A stretch of 64,000 nt of DNA, from assembly GCA_951799405.1 (NCBI GenBank), contig OX637332.1, forward strand, positions 7,135,001 to 7,199,000. The letters run 5' to 3'. The position numbers were made by a program, and so were the translations under genes. Shown here one piece after another: positions 53,061 to 63,385 of the stretch. Under the pieces are notes generated by a model. That model worked only from the letters and a program-made list of their open reading frames with translations, searched no databases and was not told the origin of the DNA. The number at the start of each line of letters is the position of its first letter. Within the stretch, counting starts at the first letter, position 1. The DNA comes from Agapetus fuscipes. Lineage: Eukaryota > Arthropoda > Insecta > Trichoptera > Glossosomatidae.

Positions 53061-53280
53061 GTTCGATAGCTCAGTTGGTAGAGTACTTGCATTCTATGCC
53101 GTGAGCTCGGGTTCGAATCCCACCGAGGGTGCCAAAAATGATTTCCTGTTTCGGTGTATATTTCAAATCCAAAATTAAATACCGGCAAGGTTTATACAGC
53201 ATTCACAAGAAATGAGATCCAGCCCTCTTGGTAGCTGAAAAACCCGTGAAATGGTTGGTGATTTATGATGATTTATAATG
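53061..53280 (+). repeat. SINE-S, full length
   Basis: GTTCGATAGCTCAGTTGGTA with A-box-like TAGCTCAGTTGG, GGGTTCGAATCCCACC as B box, tRNA-like anticodon region. The body (GGCAAGGTTTATACAGC, AGAAATGAGATCCAGCCCTC, AAATGGTTGG) ends in a TGATTTA repeat tail. Reference copy of SINE-S. Confidence 0.75.
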
Positions 53281-53654
53281 ATTTAAGTAACTATTTAAAA
53301 AAAAACCTTTTTTTTAAATAGTTAAATTGAAAATTTGCAGTTTCCAAAAATAAATAAAAAAAGGGAAACGGCGCTGTTCAATATTGTCAAACAGAGCAAA
53401 CAAGCTTTCTTCTTTTTCTGAGTCACTTTGTTCTTTCTTTTCACTCATTGCTTGAATGCCGATTTAAATCCAAATAGGTGAGGACCACAGCGGCCGCTGG
53501 AGAACGGAAAATGTTTGATCCGGCCACCAGTGGCGTAATTCATTATATATCAACAAAAAAAAATGTGGTCAATCATCAATCAACTATTAGTATCAATGTA
53601 CATATGTAGGATCTTGCATGTCAAAAAATGTGCTTGAAGTTTCTTGAAGACGTG
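53281..53654. other. Unassigned
   Basis: TTTAAATAGTT inverted repeat at 53284-53325; otherwise nothing recognised. Confidence 0.3.
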
Positions 53655-53880
53655 TAATCTATAATCTTAATAAAAATATTTTATGCATACATTCTGATAA
53701 GCACACACGAATAAGTTCGCGCTTACAAATGCCACACATGGACTTACAAAATAGGCCAACATCAGATGAACATAAACTTTGTAACTCCTCCCGATTTCCC
53801 CTGAAACTGGGGTGGCATTGGCAAAAATGAATCAAGTTTTTATAGCGAGGAGAATCAGCCTCACACTTAATAGAAAGGCA
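53655..53880 (-). repeat. R element, diverged
   Basis: TAATCTATAATCTTAAT, AATAAGTTCGCGCTTACAAA, CTGAAACTGGGGTGGCATTG and AGAATCAGCCTCACA. Confidence 0.6.
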
Positions 53881-53904
53881 TCAAGCTGGCCATTCATTTA
53901 TAAG

Positions 53905-54005
53905 AAAGGTTCACTTTTAACTTGTTCACCTGTTTCAAGACAAGGCGGCAAGAGTTGCAGGGTTTGTGGTGTTTTGATGTTTGGGTTTTTTTGGCCACCG
54001 CAATA
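53905..54005 (+). repeat. R element, fragment in opposite orientation
   Basis: AAAGGTTCACTTTTAACTTG, GGCGGCAAGAGTTGCAGGG and TTTGGGTTTTTTTGGCCA. Confidence 0.5.
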
Positions 54006-54189
54006 TTAAATAGATCGTTAGTGGTCCAGTTGTAATAGTTTTTACGTTTTAAACAATTCAAAATTCTAATGAACTGGAAAACAATAAATTATATTTATTT
54101 GTCGGTAGGTAAACATCACATGTATAATTTTTGACTAGAGTCATTAGCAACCGGCTATAAGAATAACGAAATAGAAGTTTAAGGCTTAC

Positions 54190-54315
54190 TTGGCTGGCTA
54201 AGCCAGCCGTTTTATCAATATAATCTTTTACACTTCACTTTCACGCTGAAGAAGCCCATAGTATGTAGACATGAGAGAAACGTTCGGAAGCTCCAGCTCC
54301 AGAGATCCAGGAAAG
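54190..54315 (+). mobile_element. PLE-3 fragment with hammerhead-like core
   Basis: CTGAAGA-A-GCCCAT-agtatgtagac-ATG.G-GAGAAACGTTC, then GGAAGCTCCAGCTCC as in 44400. Helix II is weakened by changes in its 3' strand. Confidence 0.5.
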
Positions 54316-55164
54316 CAATTTTCCTACAAAATAATGGTTTGCCTCTTCACTAACAACTTGGCTAAGTGACGTTACAATTTTTGTTCTTAGAGATAAGTAC
54401 CGAATTTGTTCTTTTTAAGTCAATATGATGTAACGCAATCAGAAAAATTTAACTTTTTTTTTTTCAAGATTAACCAAATCATTGTAACTGAATAGATATC
54501 CAAATTTTCTTTGTTTGTCATCTAATGATAATAAAAACCAAATCTGTATTACTTCCTGTGACATGCAAATTCGTTAATAATATTTATTTAATACGACTTT
54601 GTGGTTTCGTACACATACAAAGAGATTCTGATATAACGTATTATTTAAGTGCGCCTGGCGTATAGGCAACAGTCTTAGCATTTAATGAAACATTTGAGTT
54701 ACAACGTATTAACTAATTTATTTCTTTAATTTAATAAATTTAAATAAGATTTCATAAAAAAATAATAGACGCAATTATTTATTTAAGTTACAAAGGTGTA
54801 CAATAAAATGGAGGAAGCCATTTATACTTGTTATCAATGTAAATAAGCTGTAAATTTATTATAAACGGATACATCGATTTGAACTCATACAAATAACCAG
54901 AAGCTCATAAGTGTTTAACCAGTCATCTAAGTTAAATAAAAAAAACATAATTTAATGGAACTAGAAAAATAGTGTTATAAAGTGTACACTGTACAGCCTG
55001 TTTATTTTCACATTTAAATTGAAATGATTTAGATAACTCAACTCTCCAAGCAAATAAAGTAAAAGACTTTACTTCCATGTGGGTATGAAAATCCAACCAA
55101 TCCAACAGTTTTCTATTGGTGTTGGTTCAAACGGTAGCACCCAGTAAACACCTGGCATTTTTTT
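54316..55164. other. Unassigned A+T-rich sequence
   Basis: No repeat or gene recognised. Confidence 0.3.
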
Positions 55165-55420
55165 TTTTTTTTTAATAGTTTTGTGAAGATGAATGCAATT
55201 CACCAACCTATTTTAACAGATCAGGAACAGGTTGTAACATTATCAATTAATAATTCATCACACAGTATTTTTAATGAATTATCTATTAATCTATAACTAC
55301 ACCATGAAATCTGTTGAACCAGGGTCGAAGTAATTATCGATAAGACATGACGCACGTGAAGTTCGAACCGGCGTTAGTGTCAATAACATAAATTCGAGCG
55401 CCAGCGCCGTATCCGTTTGA
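55165..55420 (-). repeat. SINE-L, diverged
   Basis: GAATGCAATTCACCAACCTA, GTTGAACCAGGGTCGAAGTA and GAAGTTCGAACCGGCG (B box complement). The leucine-tRNA-like head is decayed. Confidence 0.55.
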
Positions 55421-55919
55421 CAATCCTAGCGATTGATTGTGATCATTCCCAGCGACTTAATCATTATTTTTCTTTGAAATTTACCGTCATTTTTCCATTT
55501 TTTTCAAGCTTACTTCCCTAGGATACATTAAATGTATTTAATAGGTATGCAGGGGAAATAAAGAACATAGGAAAATTTGAATATGGAATAGAGAAAACAA
55601 AAGAAGATCGACTAGGTAAAAAAAAACGAGATTACTTGCCCAGGTTCAGAGCCACAGGTTGGTGCACAATCAATGTGCACAATATTATAATAATTGTAAA
55701 TATTGTTTTGAACATTCTGATGGTGAATAAAATAAAAGTGTTTTATACAGTTTGGTTGATCGCCTTCTTTCAAAAATGCTATTGTTCTTGCTCTAGCAAG
55801 ACTCATAATCTGCGATGAAGAAATCTTCGGAGCGCGGCTTTAAATTTTGAGGCCGGTTTTAAACAAACACCTCATTGAATATCCTTATCACTAAATAATC
55901 ATACAACAATTATGTAAAT
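55421..55919. other. Unassigned
   Basis: No family recognised; short opposing frames at 55612-55818 lack domains. Confidence 0.3.
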
Positions 55920-56178
55920 GAGCGATCCGTAGTTCAGTGGTAACACGTAGGACTCTAAATGGAAGGTTGTGGGTTCGAATCCCGGCGGAGAACAAAAAAA
56001 TTACCATTTTTATTTTCAAATTTGCTCTTCGCTGGGTTGAAAAATTCGTAGACCTTTACCAATATATTTTATTTACATCAATGTTTACCAATGACCGGTC
56101 ACCAAAGGTCCATCCGCCTTACAGCAACTGGGTCTTGCCTGAGAATTGGCGCTTTGTAGTGACGACGACCAAGCTCGT
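55920..56178 (+). repeat. SINE-T with internal duplication
   Basis: GATCCGTAGTTCAGTGGTAA, B box GGGTTCGAATCCCGGCGG, TTTGCTCTTCGCTGGG. ACCTTTACCAATATA...TTTACCAATGACCGG shows a local duplication or insertion of about 30 bp. It ends in ACCAAGCTCGTAA, directly fused to SINE-S. Confidence 0.75.
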
Positions 56179-56182
56179 AAAA

Positions 56183-56340
56183 AGGTCGATAGCTCAATTG
56201 GTAGAATGCTTGCATTCCATGCCGAGAGTAAGGGTTCGATCTCAAGGTTTACTCAGCTTTCATAAGAAATGAGAACCAGCCCCCCCGGGAGCTGGGAAAC
56301 CCCCACTTTAACTGAAAGTGGTTGGTGTGAGGCCGGCCCC
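56183..56340 (+). repeat. SINE-S, internally deleted
   Basis: GGTCGATAGCTCAATTGGTA, GGGTTCGATCTCAAGG (B box), then AAGAAATGAGAACCAGCCCC and AAGTGGTTGGTGTGAGGC; about 60 bp shorter than 53061-53280. Confidence 0.7.
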
Positions 56341-56342
56341 CC

Positions 56343-56597
56343 ATAATCTATAATCTATAATATAAGTAGCAAGGATATATTCATTTCAAGTTCTCAAATG
56401 CATGCCCACAAACAAACACGTGTAGTTCGCACTTACAAATGCTGAATGTGCACTTACAATTAAAATCCAAACCTCAAATGAACATAAGTTCTACAGCTTT
56501 TGCCGACCTTCCCTGACACAGGGGTGACATTGGAAAAGTGAACCATTTTTTACAGTATGGGTGGTCAGCCTCATACCAACCTATAAGTCAAGGAACT
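56343..56597 (-). repeat. R element, full length
   Basis: CATAATCTATAATCTATAAT to ACCAACCTATAAGTCAAGGA. Confidence 0.9.
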
Positions 56598-56686
56598 TAT
56601 TACCCCTTACCCGTTAAAATAAATAGGTCCCGAATCGGCACATGCGACCTCTTTGGGGATAACGCAGGCAAGGAGTTCAACTATGT

Positions 56687-56983
56687 GTGTTTTTTTTGCA
56701 TAAGCAGATTGTGATAGGCACTGTTATTTTCTGTATAGTTTTTGCATGCGATGCCCCACGCCCATGCCGAGCCTTGTCCGATGCTGGAATTCGTTCCGTC
56801 CGTGGCGGGAGAGAGGACAGATCTGTCAGAGGCAGGGTGGACAGTTTTTTCATTAGTACCGGAGACTTATATTGGAAGGCAGGCGAGTGGAACATCCCCG
56901 CGGAGATTTATTTAAATCAGACCAAAGTTGGGTGCCGCGAACGCCGAAACCCGTCAGACATGCCGATTATTTTTGAAGATTAA
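56687..56983 (+). CDS. Possible small secreted-like protein or exon, unrecognised
   Basis: A 98-codon frame from ATG to TAA. The first about 30 residues contain a hydrophobic run (IVIGTVIFCIVFAC) followed by a polar region, resembling a signal peptide with possible cleavage around CRA or LSDAG. The rest is charged (RSVRGGREDRSVRGR, WNIPAEIYLNQTK) with one N-Q-T glycosylation-type site. The segment is clearly GC-richer than its surroundings and not part of any repeat found here. No family recognised; it could equally be chance or a conserved non-coding block. No splice evidence examined. Confidence 0.3.
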   Translation: MFFLHKQIVIGTVIFCIVFACDAPRPCRALSDAGIRSVRGGREDRSVRGRVDSFFISTGDLYWKAGEWNIPAEIYLNQTKVGCRERRNPSDMPIIFED

Positions 56984-57411
56984 TTTGTGAAATTTATTTT
57001 TTGAAATGTGAGCCAAGTCGTTTGTCAAAAGTACACGCCAAGGGGTTGGACTAGAAAAAAATGTAAATAGCTCGGTTGAATATTTTATCGGAAAAAAATA
57101 CTAAATATTTTTTCTTACGCATGAGGGTTGAGAACTAGAACAATCCTTTAAGTAGTGCATCTCTTTTTTGACCGGTCCGTAGTCTAAAAGAAAAAAAGAA
57201 AGAACTGCGTGCATTTAAATATTGCAGGATAATTTCAGTTTATAAATAATATTATTACCAAAACCGTTTGTTATTTTTTTACAATCAAATACTAAAAAAA
57301 ACAGTGTTGCAAATAAAGGTTTTTTTTACCCTTGTAGTTATTTGAAAACATATTATTAATTTTTACAGGGTTAATACACAAACTTTTAAGAAATAATATT
57401 TTAAATGATTC
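56984..57411. other. Mostly unassigned; SINE-T and PLE end fragments
   Basis: 57171-57190 is a SINE-T head scrap (GACCGGTCCGTAGTC). 57355-57398 (TTTTTACAGGGTTAATACAC, then AAACTTTTAAG) resembles the PLE 3' terminus of 38049-38086. Confidence 0.4.
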
Positions 57412-57655
57412 CTTGACTTATAGGTTGGTATGAGGCTGACCACCCGTACTGTAAAAAATGGTTCACTTTGCCAATGTCACCCCTGTTTCAGGGAATGTCG
57501 GCAAGAGGTGCAGGGCTTATGTTCATTTGAGGTTTGGATTTTATTTGTAAGTACACAATCAGCATTTGTAAGTGCGAACTACACGTGTTTGTTTGTGGGC
57601 ATACATCTGAAAGCTTTGAATGAATATATCTTTGCAACTTAGATTATAGATAGAT
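57412..57655 (+). repeat. R element, full length
   Basis: TTGACTTATAGGTTGGTATG to CTTTGCAACTTAGATTATAG; close to 3078-3325 and 45237-45480. Confidence 0.9.
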
Positions 57656-58018
57656 AATTTATACGTAATGGTGTGAAGTTTTCTTTTATGAAACCGGTCG
57701 TAAACTAATTAATTTAATTAATTAATTTTTATTTTTTTACAAAGAGTTGAGTAAAAAACAGCACTATACACTGTTGATCCATCACATTCAATAATATAAT
57801 TTATTACTCTTCTTTTCCGGGTTCATCATTTATTTCCTTGCTCTATGTTTTTCTTATCTTCGTCTCTTCCCTCTATACCCTTCCAGTCGTGACCCACGTT
57901 CGATTATTTTTCCGACCCTCCAGCCCGTCGTATTATCATGTATTCGTGTACGTATATATTTGCACACAAATATTTGCTTACTACCAAGCTTTTTACGAGT
58001 TTTTGTATAAAGCCAAGA
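57656..58018. other. Unassigned
   Basis: No family recognised. Confidence 0.3.
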
Positions 58019-58026
58019 GTAGGTAC

Positions 58027-58254
58027 CAGTGGCGAAGGGTGCCATACAACTCGATTCCCATCGGCTTCCCTTTTAAAATGAGGAAACAAAGTAGTAAAAA
58101 AATATAGGCACAAAGTAAAAAAATACATTTTAAACCAAAGAAACAATACGTATTTTTTCCTCATTGAAATCATGCAGTCTACTTTATTATCATTTTGCCT
58201 CATTTTAAAAAGGAAACCGATGGGAATCGAGTTGTATGGCACCCTTCGCCACTG
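58027..58254. mobile_element. hAT-type MITE, 8-bp duplication
   Basis: CAGTGGCGAAGGGTGCCATA and its complement are the start of near-perfect inverted repeats of about 55 bp. GTAGGTAC (58019-58026) and GTAAGTAC (58255-58262) are an 8-bp duplication with one change. 228 bp, non-coding; second copy at 63113-63341 in reverse. Confidence 0.85.
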
Positions 58255-58334
58255 GTAAGTACCCATAATGCATACATAACATTTACATAACTCCAATACC
58301 GCACCAAAGGAATTAATCTCAAGAATCTTGTTTT

Positions 58335-58605
58335 TTTTTTTTAATAAAATAGATTTGTGAAGAGGAATGCAATTCACCAACCTATTCTGCCTGGCAAGAA
58401 ACAGGTATTAATACCATTAATAATAAATTATTGCTTATTTTAATGAGTTATTATTAATTAATAATTACCAATAACATCTGTTGAACCAGGGTCAAAATTA
58501 TGGTTATATGACCCAGGCGAGGATCGAACTAACGTTATTCTATTCCATATACGCTAGAAAGATCAGCCCGCTTGGACCCCTCGGCCATAACACCGACATC
58601 TTAAA
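58335..58605 (-). repeat. SINE-L, full length
   Basis: On the minus strand GGTGTTATGGCCGAGGGGTC, a leucine-tRNA-like head with long variable region, B box GTTCGATCCTCGCC. The body complement GAATGCAATTCACCAACCTA is near 58360. Confidence 0.75.
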
Positions 58606-58879
58606 TGATTAATTATGTTTTTTTTCTCGTCACTAAAATTCATACGGTGTTATTCACACACAGCTAATCAATGGCTCAACCGCAACCTGTCGTGAATTTT
58701 TATTTAAAAAAGACGACGATCCAAGTATCTTTTATGTATGAAATGAGCTGTGAATAGACTTGCTTGTTACATATAGAAGAGCTTAGAACAGTCTGATTAA
58801 GGATATTCTAATACTTCACTAAAAGATTGATATAAGGCTAGCCCAAAGGTATCCAAAAACACCCAAATATCTTGCTGAT
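58606..58879. other. Includes short repeat 58649-58770
   Basis: See 50580-50697 for the related sequence. The rest is unassigned. Confidence 0.35.
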
Positions 58880-59190
58880 TTAATCAAACCAGTCACCCTC
58901 GGCAAAAAAAGCCTAACACTGCGCTCAGCTGAGACTTGAGCCAAATCAAGGATTGAAGAACCTGTAAGAAGAGTTAACACGGTGTTTGGAGAGCGTGCAT
59001 TTGCAGTTGCTGGCCCTCTGGCCTGGAACCACCTGCCACATCATGTGAGAGAGCTAGAGGACCATGGAAAGTTCCGGAATGCACTGAAGACAAGAAAATT
59101 TCTGGCATCGTTTGCACCAGCGCCCTTGGAGTGACTACATCACGAAACGGCGCTATAAAGAAATCATCAACTCATCATCATCATCATCCA
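58880..59190 (+). pseudogene. CR1/L2-like LINE 3' end
   Basis: Plus frame: VNTVFGERAFAVAGPLAWNH, LPHHVRELEDHGKF, LKTRKFLASFAPA. This is the conserved CR1/L2 C-terminal tail. A stop follows, and then the 3' end CGCTATAAAGAAATCATCAA and a (ATC)n tail at 59168-59190. Same family as 18244-18505. Confidence 0.8.
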
Positions 59191-59317
59191 CTGGTTTCGT
59201 ACGAACAAAACATCAAGAAGTTATCCTGTAACGGTTCATTAAATATCCGAAAAGTGAAATTAATCTTGGACGTTAATGAAAATATGAAAATAAATCTATT
59301 AAATCTAATCCTTCTTT

Positions 59318-59475
59318 GACTTATAGGTTTGTTGGTATGAGGCTGGCCACCTATACTGTAAAAAAATGTTTCAATTTGCCGATGCCTTCCCTGTTTCAGG
59401 AAAGGTCGCCTCATTTGAGATTAGGTTTTTATGTTGTAAGTCTACATGCGGTATGTGTACGTGCCTGTTTATGGG
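59318..59475 (+). repeat. R element, deleted copy
   Basis: TTTGACTTATAGGTTTGTTG to GGTTTTTATGTTGTAAGTCT; about 30 bp around GGCAAGAGTTGCAGGGC is deleted. Confidence 0.7.
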
Positions 59476-59479
59476 AGCG

Positions 59480-59835
59480 CATTTTTTGCATACATTTTTT
59501 GCATAGGAAATTTCTGACTTTTTTTGTATAGATTTCTTTGTAGGGTTTTGTTCTTTTATATATTTAAATGTAATTTTTTATTCATATTCCTTGACTTATA
59601 GGTTAGTATGAGGCTGACCACCCATACTGTAAAAAATGGTTCACTTTGCCAATGTTACCCCTGTTTCAGGGAAGGTCGGCAAAAGTTGTGGGGCTTATGT
59701 TCATTTGAGGTTTGGATTTTATTTGTAAGTACACATTCAGCATTTGTAAGCGCGAACTACACTTGTTGGTTTGTGGGCTTACATCTGAGAGCTTTAAATG
59801 AATATATCCTTGCAACTTAGATTATAGATTATTAT
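59480..59835 (+). mobile_element. LINE-1 3' end, 5' truncated (UTR plus R)
   Basis: TTTTTTGCATAGGAAATTTC through ATATTTAAATGTAATTTTTT is the LINE-1 UTR of 5033-5140, followed by a full R (59583-59825) and ATTATAGATTATTATAGATT tail. Confidence 0.8.
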
Positions 59836-60711
59836 AGATTCAACATGAATCTTATATGTTATACATCTGTGCAACTTATGTTATAGATTATAATAAATGT
59901 TTGCCCGCCAACAGAAAATCTAATTTTAAACTCTGTTCCAGAACCGTTTCGTATCAAAATTTAAAAGTTTCACCGGCATTTCAGTGATTCTGTGTTTCAG
60001 TGAATATTTTGCAATCACGGGCAGCAACCCACTCAATAATACATGCATTCACCATCAAGTTGCTATAGTTTGGTGGAGCTACCCGAGACGGATGGACGTG
60101 TGAGGAGGCATGGCGATATAAAATACAGTAGATTATGCAGCTTTTGATCCGGCCCCTTGCATCGGGAAGGCTTCGCTGTATTTTTTATGAGGCCCGACTG
60201 CCGGCTGGCGTCCCGACGCTTCGGCAGACCAGCTGCCGTCCATAGGAGAGACTGGTGGGTGCCAATGAAATAAAACTAAGTCTACAATCTCTCGTGATTT
60301 TTTTCCAAACACTTTTTTGTTGTTGTAGAGATCCACCGTTTTTTTACTGCGACATATTGCTTCTTTATTGTCTTGCAGTGGAGTTTTAAGTAAGAAAAAA
60401 TATTGGAATTATTTTTATTTCAAATAAAGACTACAGGTGAAAACCATGGAATGTCTGCAAAAATACGAAAATAGTCTACTAATGCTATCTGGTGGCATAT
60501 GTGTGTATCTAAATTTCTGCGAAATTTGTAATGCAACAATAGTCACTATCACAGTTTATGGCGGTATTTCCGGTTCTTTCTAACAGGCAATGGCCATGAG
60601 AAATACAGACTTTCAAATTTATAATTTTGATTTACTCACAATTTTCTTCAACTGACATTCCTTGTTATTCTAGTGTTGTCTTCAAATATAGACGGTAATA
60701 TGGCCGATCAG
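59836..60711. other. Unassigned; GC-rich 60140-60260
   Basis: 60140-60260 is GC-rich (GCGTCCCGACGCTTCGGCAG). Its minus frame (60336-60133) has no known domain. Otherwise A+T-rich. Confidence 0.3.
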
Positions 60712-60970
60712 TCATGATTCCTTGACTTATAGGTTGGTATGAGGCTGACCACCCATACTGTAAAACAGTGGTTCACTTTGCCAATGTCCCCTCTGTTTCA
60801 GGGAAGTTCGGCAAGAGTTCAAAGCTTAAGTTCATTAGGAATTGCTCGTAAGCCCTCATGCGACGTGTGTAAGCGCGAACTTATACGTATCTGCTTATGG
60901 GAATGCATTTAATATGAATCTTAAATGCAATATATCATTGCAACTTAGATTAAAGAAAATAGATTATAGT
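60712..60970 (+). repeat. R element, full length
   Basis: GATTCCTTGACTTATAGGTT to TTGCAACTTAGATTAAAGAA. Confidence 0.9.
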
Positions 60971-61361
60971 CGAGAGCAATTGTTATGGCGTTTGTTTAAA
61001 ATATAACAGCTTTGGTTCAATCCCTATTCGGTACGATGAAATTTTAAAGTTTAAATAGAGACCGTAAATTGCGTAAAATCAGTCAAGGGTGATTGTTCTG
61101 ATACGCAACTCAACTAGGCTACACATATAATGTAACTTGTTGCTGCGGTATCCCCGAAGGGTTTTGCATGTGGCGAGTGAAACCTATTTTTTTTACTGGT
61201 AAGGGGCCGGCCTTACGCCAAACTTTTCAGTTGCAGTAAAAGTTACCCTGCTCCGTAGGGGCTGATGTTTTTGAAACATAACAACTTTGGTTCATTCCCC
61301 GTTTGGCATGCCGGACGATCACTTAAACGCTAAGGCAATACATACGATTATAATTTATCTT
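60971..61361. other. Possible degenerate tRNA-like fragments
   Basis: TTGTTATGGCGTTTGTTTAA with GGTTCAATCCC (60980-61030), and again AACTTTGGTTCATTCCCCG (61285), look like A/B-box remnants of an unlisted SINE. Weak. Confidence 0.3.
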
Positions 61362-61545
61362 AAAGGTAAGGACGGCAAGAGTTGCAGGGTGTATGTCCAT
61401 TTGAGATTTGGTTTTTATGTTGTAGGCTCACATAGGCATGTGCAAGCGCGAACTGGTACGTGTCTGGTTGTGAGAGTGCATGTAATGTGAATCGTCAATG
61501 TAACATATCTTTGCAACTTATATTAGATTAAATTAGATTATTGTA
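61362..61545 (+). repeat. R element, 5' truncated
   Basis: AAGGACGGCAAGAGTTGCAG to AACTTATATTAGATTAAATT; close to 5637-5826. Confidence 0.75.
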
Positions 61546-61739
61546 CTTTACTTGAAGTGGAAGTTTTCCTGCTGTTGATGAGTCAGATTCTCATTTCTTG
61601 AGAAAGCTAAGTAAACCTCGCTGGAAATATAATTCTGAATTTGAAATTAACGCCGAAAAATTGAAGATACATTTTACTGTTCATAGTAGCCGACTACACA
61701 TAGCAAGCAAAAAAAGATCTTTTCAAACTATAGCAATCT

Positions 61740-61952
61740 ATAGGTATTTAAAAATTGAAATGGTAAAACATGGTTTTAATTCACTTTATTCTATTTGTTT
61801 TTGCTCGAACATTTTCCAACAGTACCCATATTTCCAAAGGTAACCATTCTGCTCCTGAAGATGCCTCACTAGGCAAAAATGTTCGAGCAAAAACAAAAAT
61901 AATAAAGTGAATTAAAACCATGTTTTACCATTTCAATTTTTAAATATTTAAT
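61740..61952. mobile_element. Penelope-like palindromic element
   Basis: Arms 61745-61810 and 61880-61950 are almost perfect complements (AAATTGAAATGGTAAAACAT...TTTTTGCTCGAACATTTT). The spacer carries CTGAAGA-T-GCCT-cact-AGGC-AAAAATG, the hammerhead-like core with GAAA changed to AAAA, so it should be inactive. Non-coding. Confidence 0.6.
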
Positions 61953-62064
61953 AAAATCGACTTTCACCTAGAATATAGATGCAATAGTTGAGTATTTGCA
62001 TAATTCATTATACTGGGGGTACTTTAAAAAAGCTTTTAGGTGTCTTTTTTTGTTTTATCAAATC

Positions 62065-62335
62065 TTGTTCCTTGACTTATAGGTTGGTATGCGGCTGACC
62101 ACCCATACTGTAAAAAATGGTTCACTTTGCCAATGTCACCCCTGTTTCAGGGAAGGACGGCAAGAGTTGCAGAGCTTATGTTCATTTGAGATTGGATTTT
62201 TATATTGTAGGTCCACATGCGGTATGTGTTAGCGCGAAATTATACATGTCTGCTTGTGGGAATGCATTTAATATAAATCTTAAATGATATATATCTTTGC
62301 AGCTTAGATTAGATTAGATTAGATTAGATTAGACT
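62065..62335 (+). repeat. R element, full length with perfect (TTAGA)n tail
   Basis: TTCCTTGACTTATAGGTTGG to five ATTAG units (62305-62333). The longest clean tail in the window, suggesting a recent insertion. Confidence 0.9.
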
Positions 62336-62984
62336 GTGTTAACAGATCAACACTAAAAAATATATATAGCAATCTAATTTATGTTCAATATATTTTGACA
62401 AAACATAATATATAGTAGCTACCCATGGATCGTTTGCCCGAGTTCTTAGGGCGTCAGCTTCTTGCTTATGAAAGCAATTTTACCGCCCGTTCCACCGAGT
62501 GCGAGTCACACCTTGACCGCTTTTATTGTATTTCATGTTTATTGGAAGCCAGAGGAAGGGGATTGATCTGAACGTTTCAACTCAACCACAGTATCCAACC
62601 AAAAATGCATTGAAACTCAATTAGCGCATCTAGTGAACGTTTAAGTTTCTGCATATTGTTAAACACTATGGAAAGTTTTAGGGTGTTTTTTTATACTCGT
62701 GTTACGGTGAAAGAAAGGGGAAGATTCGTCGACGAACAAAATGGTCATTGGAAAAATCGACCGTTGGCAATTCATCTATGGATGAAACGGTCACAAAAAA
62801 TGTGATAAGTTAAACCATGCAATTAAGTTATTCCACATTCACTATGTAAATGTTCACATTTGTAGTGAAATAAAAAAAGGACTCAAAAGATGAAAATGTT
62901 AAAAAAAACTTATGTAAACTTCTACAATACTTAAAAAAAAACTTCTCGAATTTAAAAGATATGTAATTTATAACATTAGGTACA
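62336..62984. other. Unassigned
   Basis: 62430-62520 has TTAGGGCGTCAGC and AGTGCGAGTCACACC, weakly tRNA-like. Otherwise nothing recognised. Confidence 0.3.
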
Positions 62985-63385
62985 AAGATACCTAAAAATT
63001 TAAAATTCTAGTTAATGAACTTCACAAGCATCACATGAAAATTTTTGCTTACAAATATTGCATAAGTACCTACAAAATTAAATCCCAAACTTCAAATAAA
63101 ATATTGTTCTCGCAGTGGCGAAGGGTGCAATACAACTCGATTCTCATCGGTTTTCCTTTTAAAATGGGGTAAAAATGATAATTAAGTAGACTGCATGGTT
63201 TCAATGGGAGAAAAATACGTATTGTTTCTTTGGTTTCAAATGTATTTTTTTACTTTGTGCCTATATTTTTTAACTACTTTGTTGCCTCATTTTAAAAGGG
63301 AAGCCGATGGGAATCGAGTTGTATGGCACGCTTTGTCACTGATTATTACTCTGAGACTCTTGCCGACCCTTCCTGAAAAAAATGT
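62985..63385 (-). repeat. R element, degenerate, split by a MITE
   Basis: TTGCTTACAAATATTGCATA, ATCCCAAACTTCAAATAAA, then after the MITE CTCTTGCCGACCCTTCCTG. Confidence 0.5.
63113..63341. mobile_element. hAT-type MITE, reverse copy of 58027-58254
   Basis: CAGTGGCGAAGGGTGCAATA start and TGGCACGCTTTGTCACTG end. Internal sequence matches the reverse complement of the other copy. The 8-bp duplication is not recognisable. Confidence 0.75.

Noticed and set aside
53061..53135. tRNA gene in SINE-S head
   Set aside because: A and B boxes are clear but the acceptor stem does not close and the SINE body follows directly; related heads at 6698, 17893 and 56183 show it is a dispersed SINE.
57904..58380. 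158-codon minus-strand frame
   Set aside because: Runs through the hAT MITE and its palindromic arms; no domain.
62300..62335. Telomere-like (TTAGA)n array
   Set aside because: Not TTAGG; it is the R element tail, seen in shorter form at many R copies.
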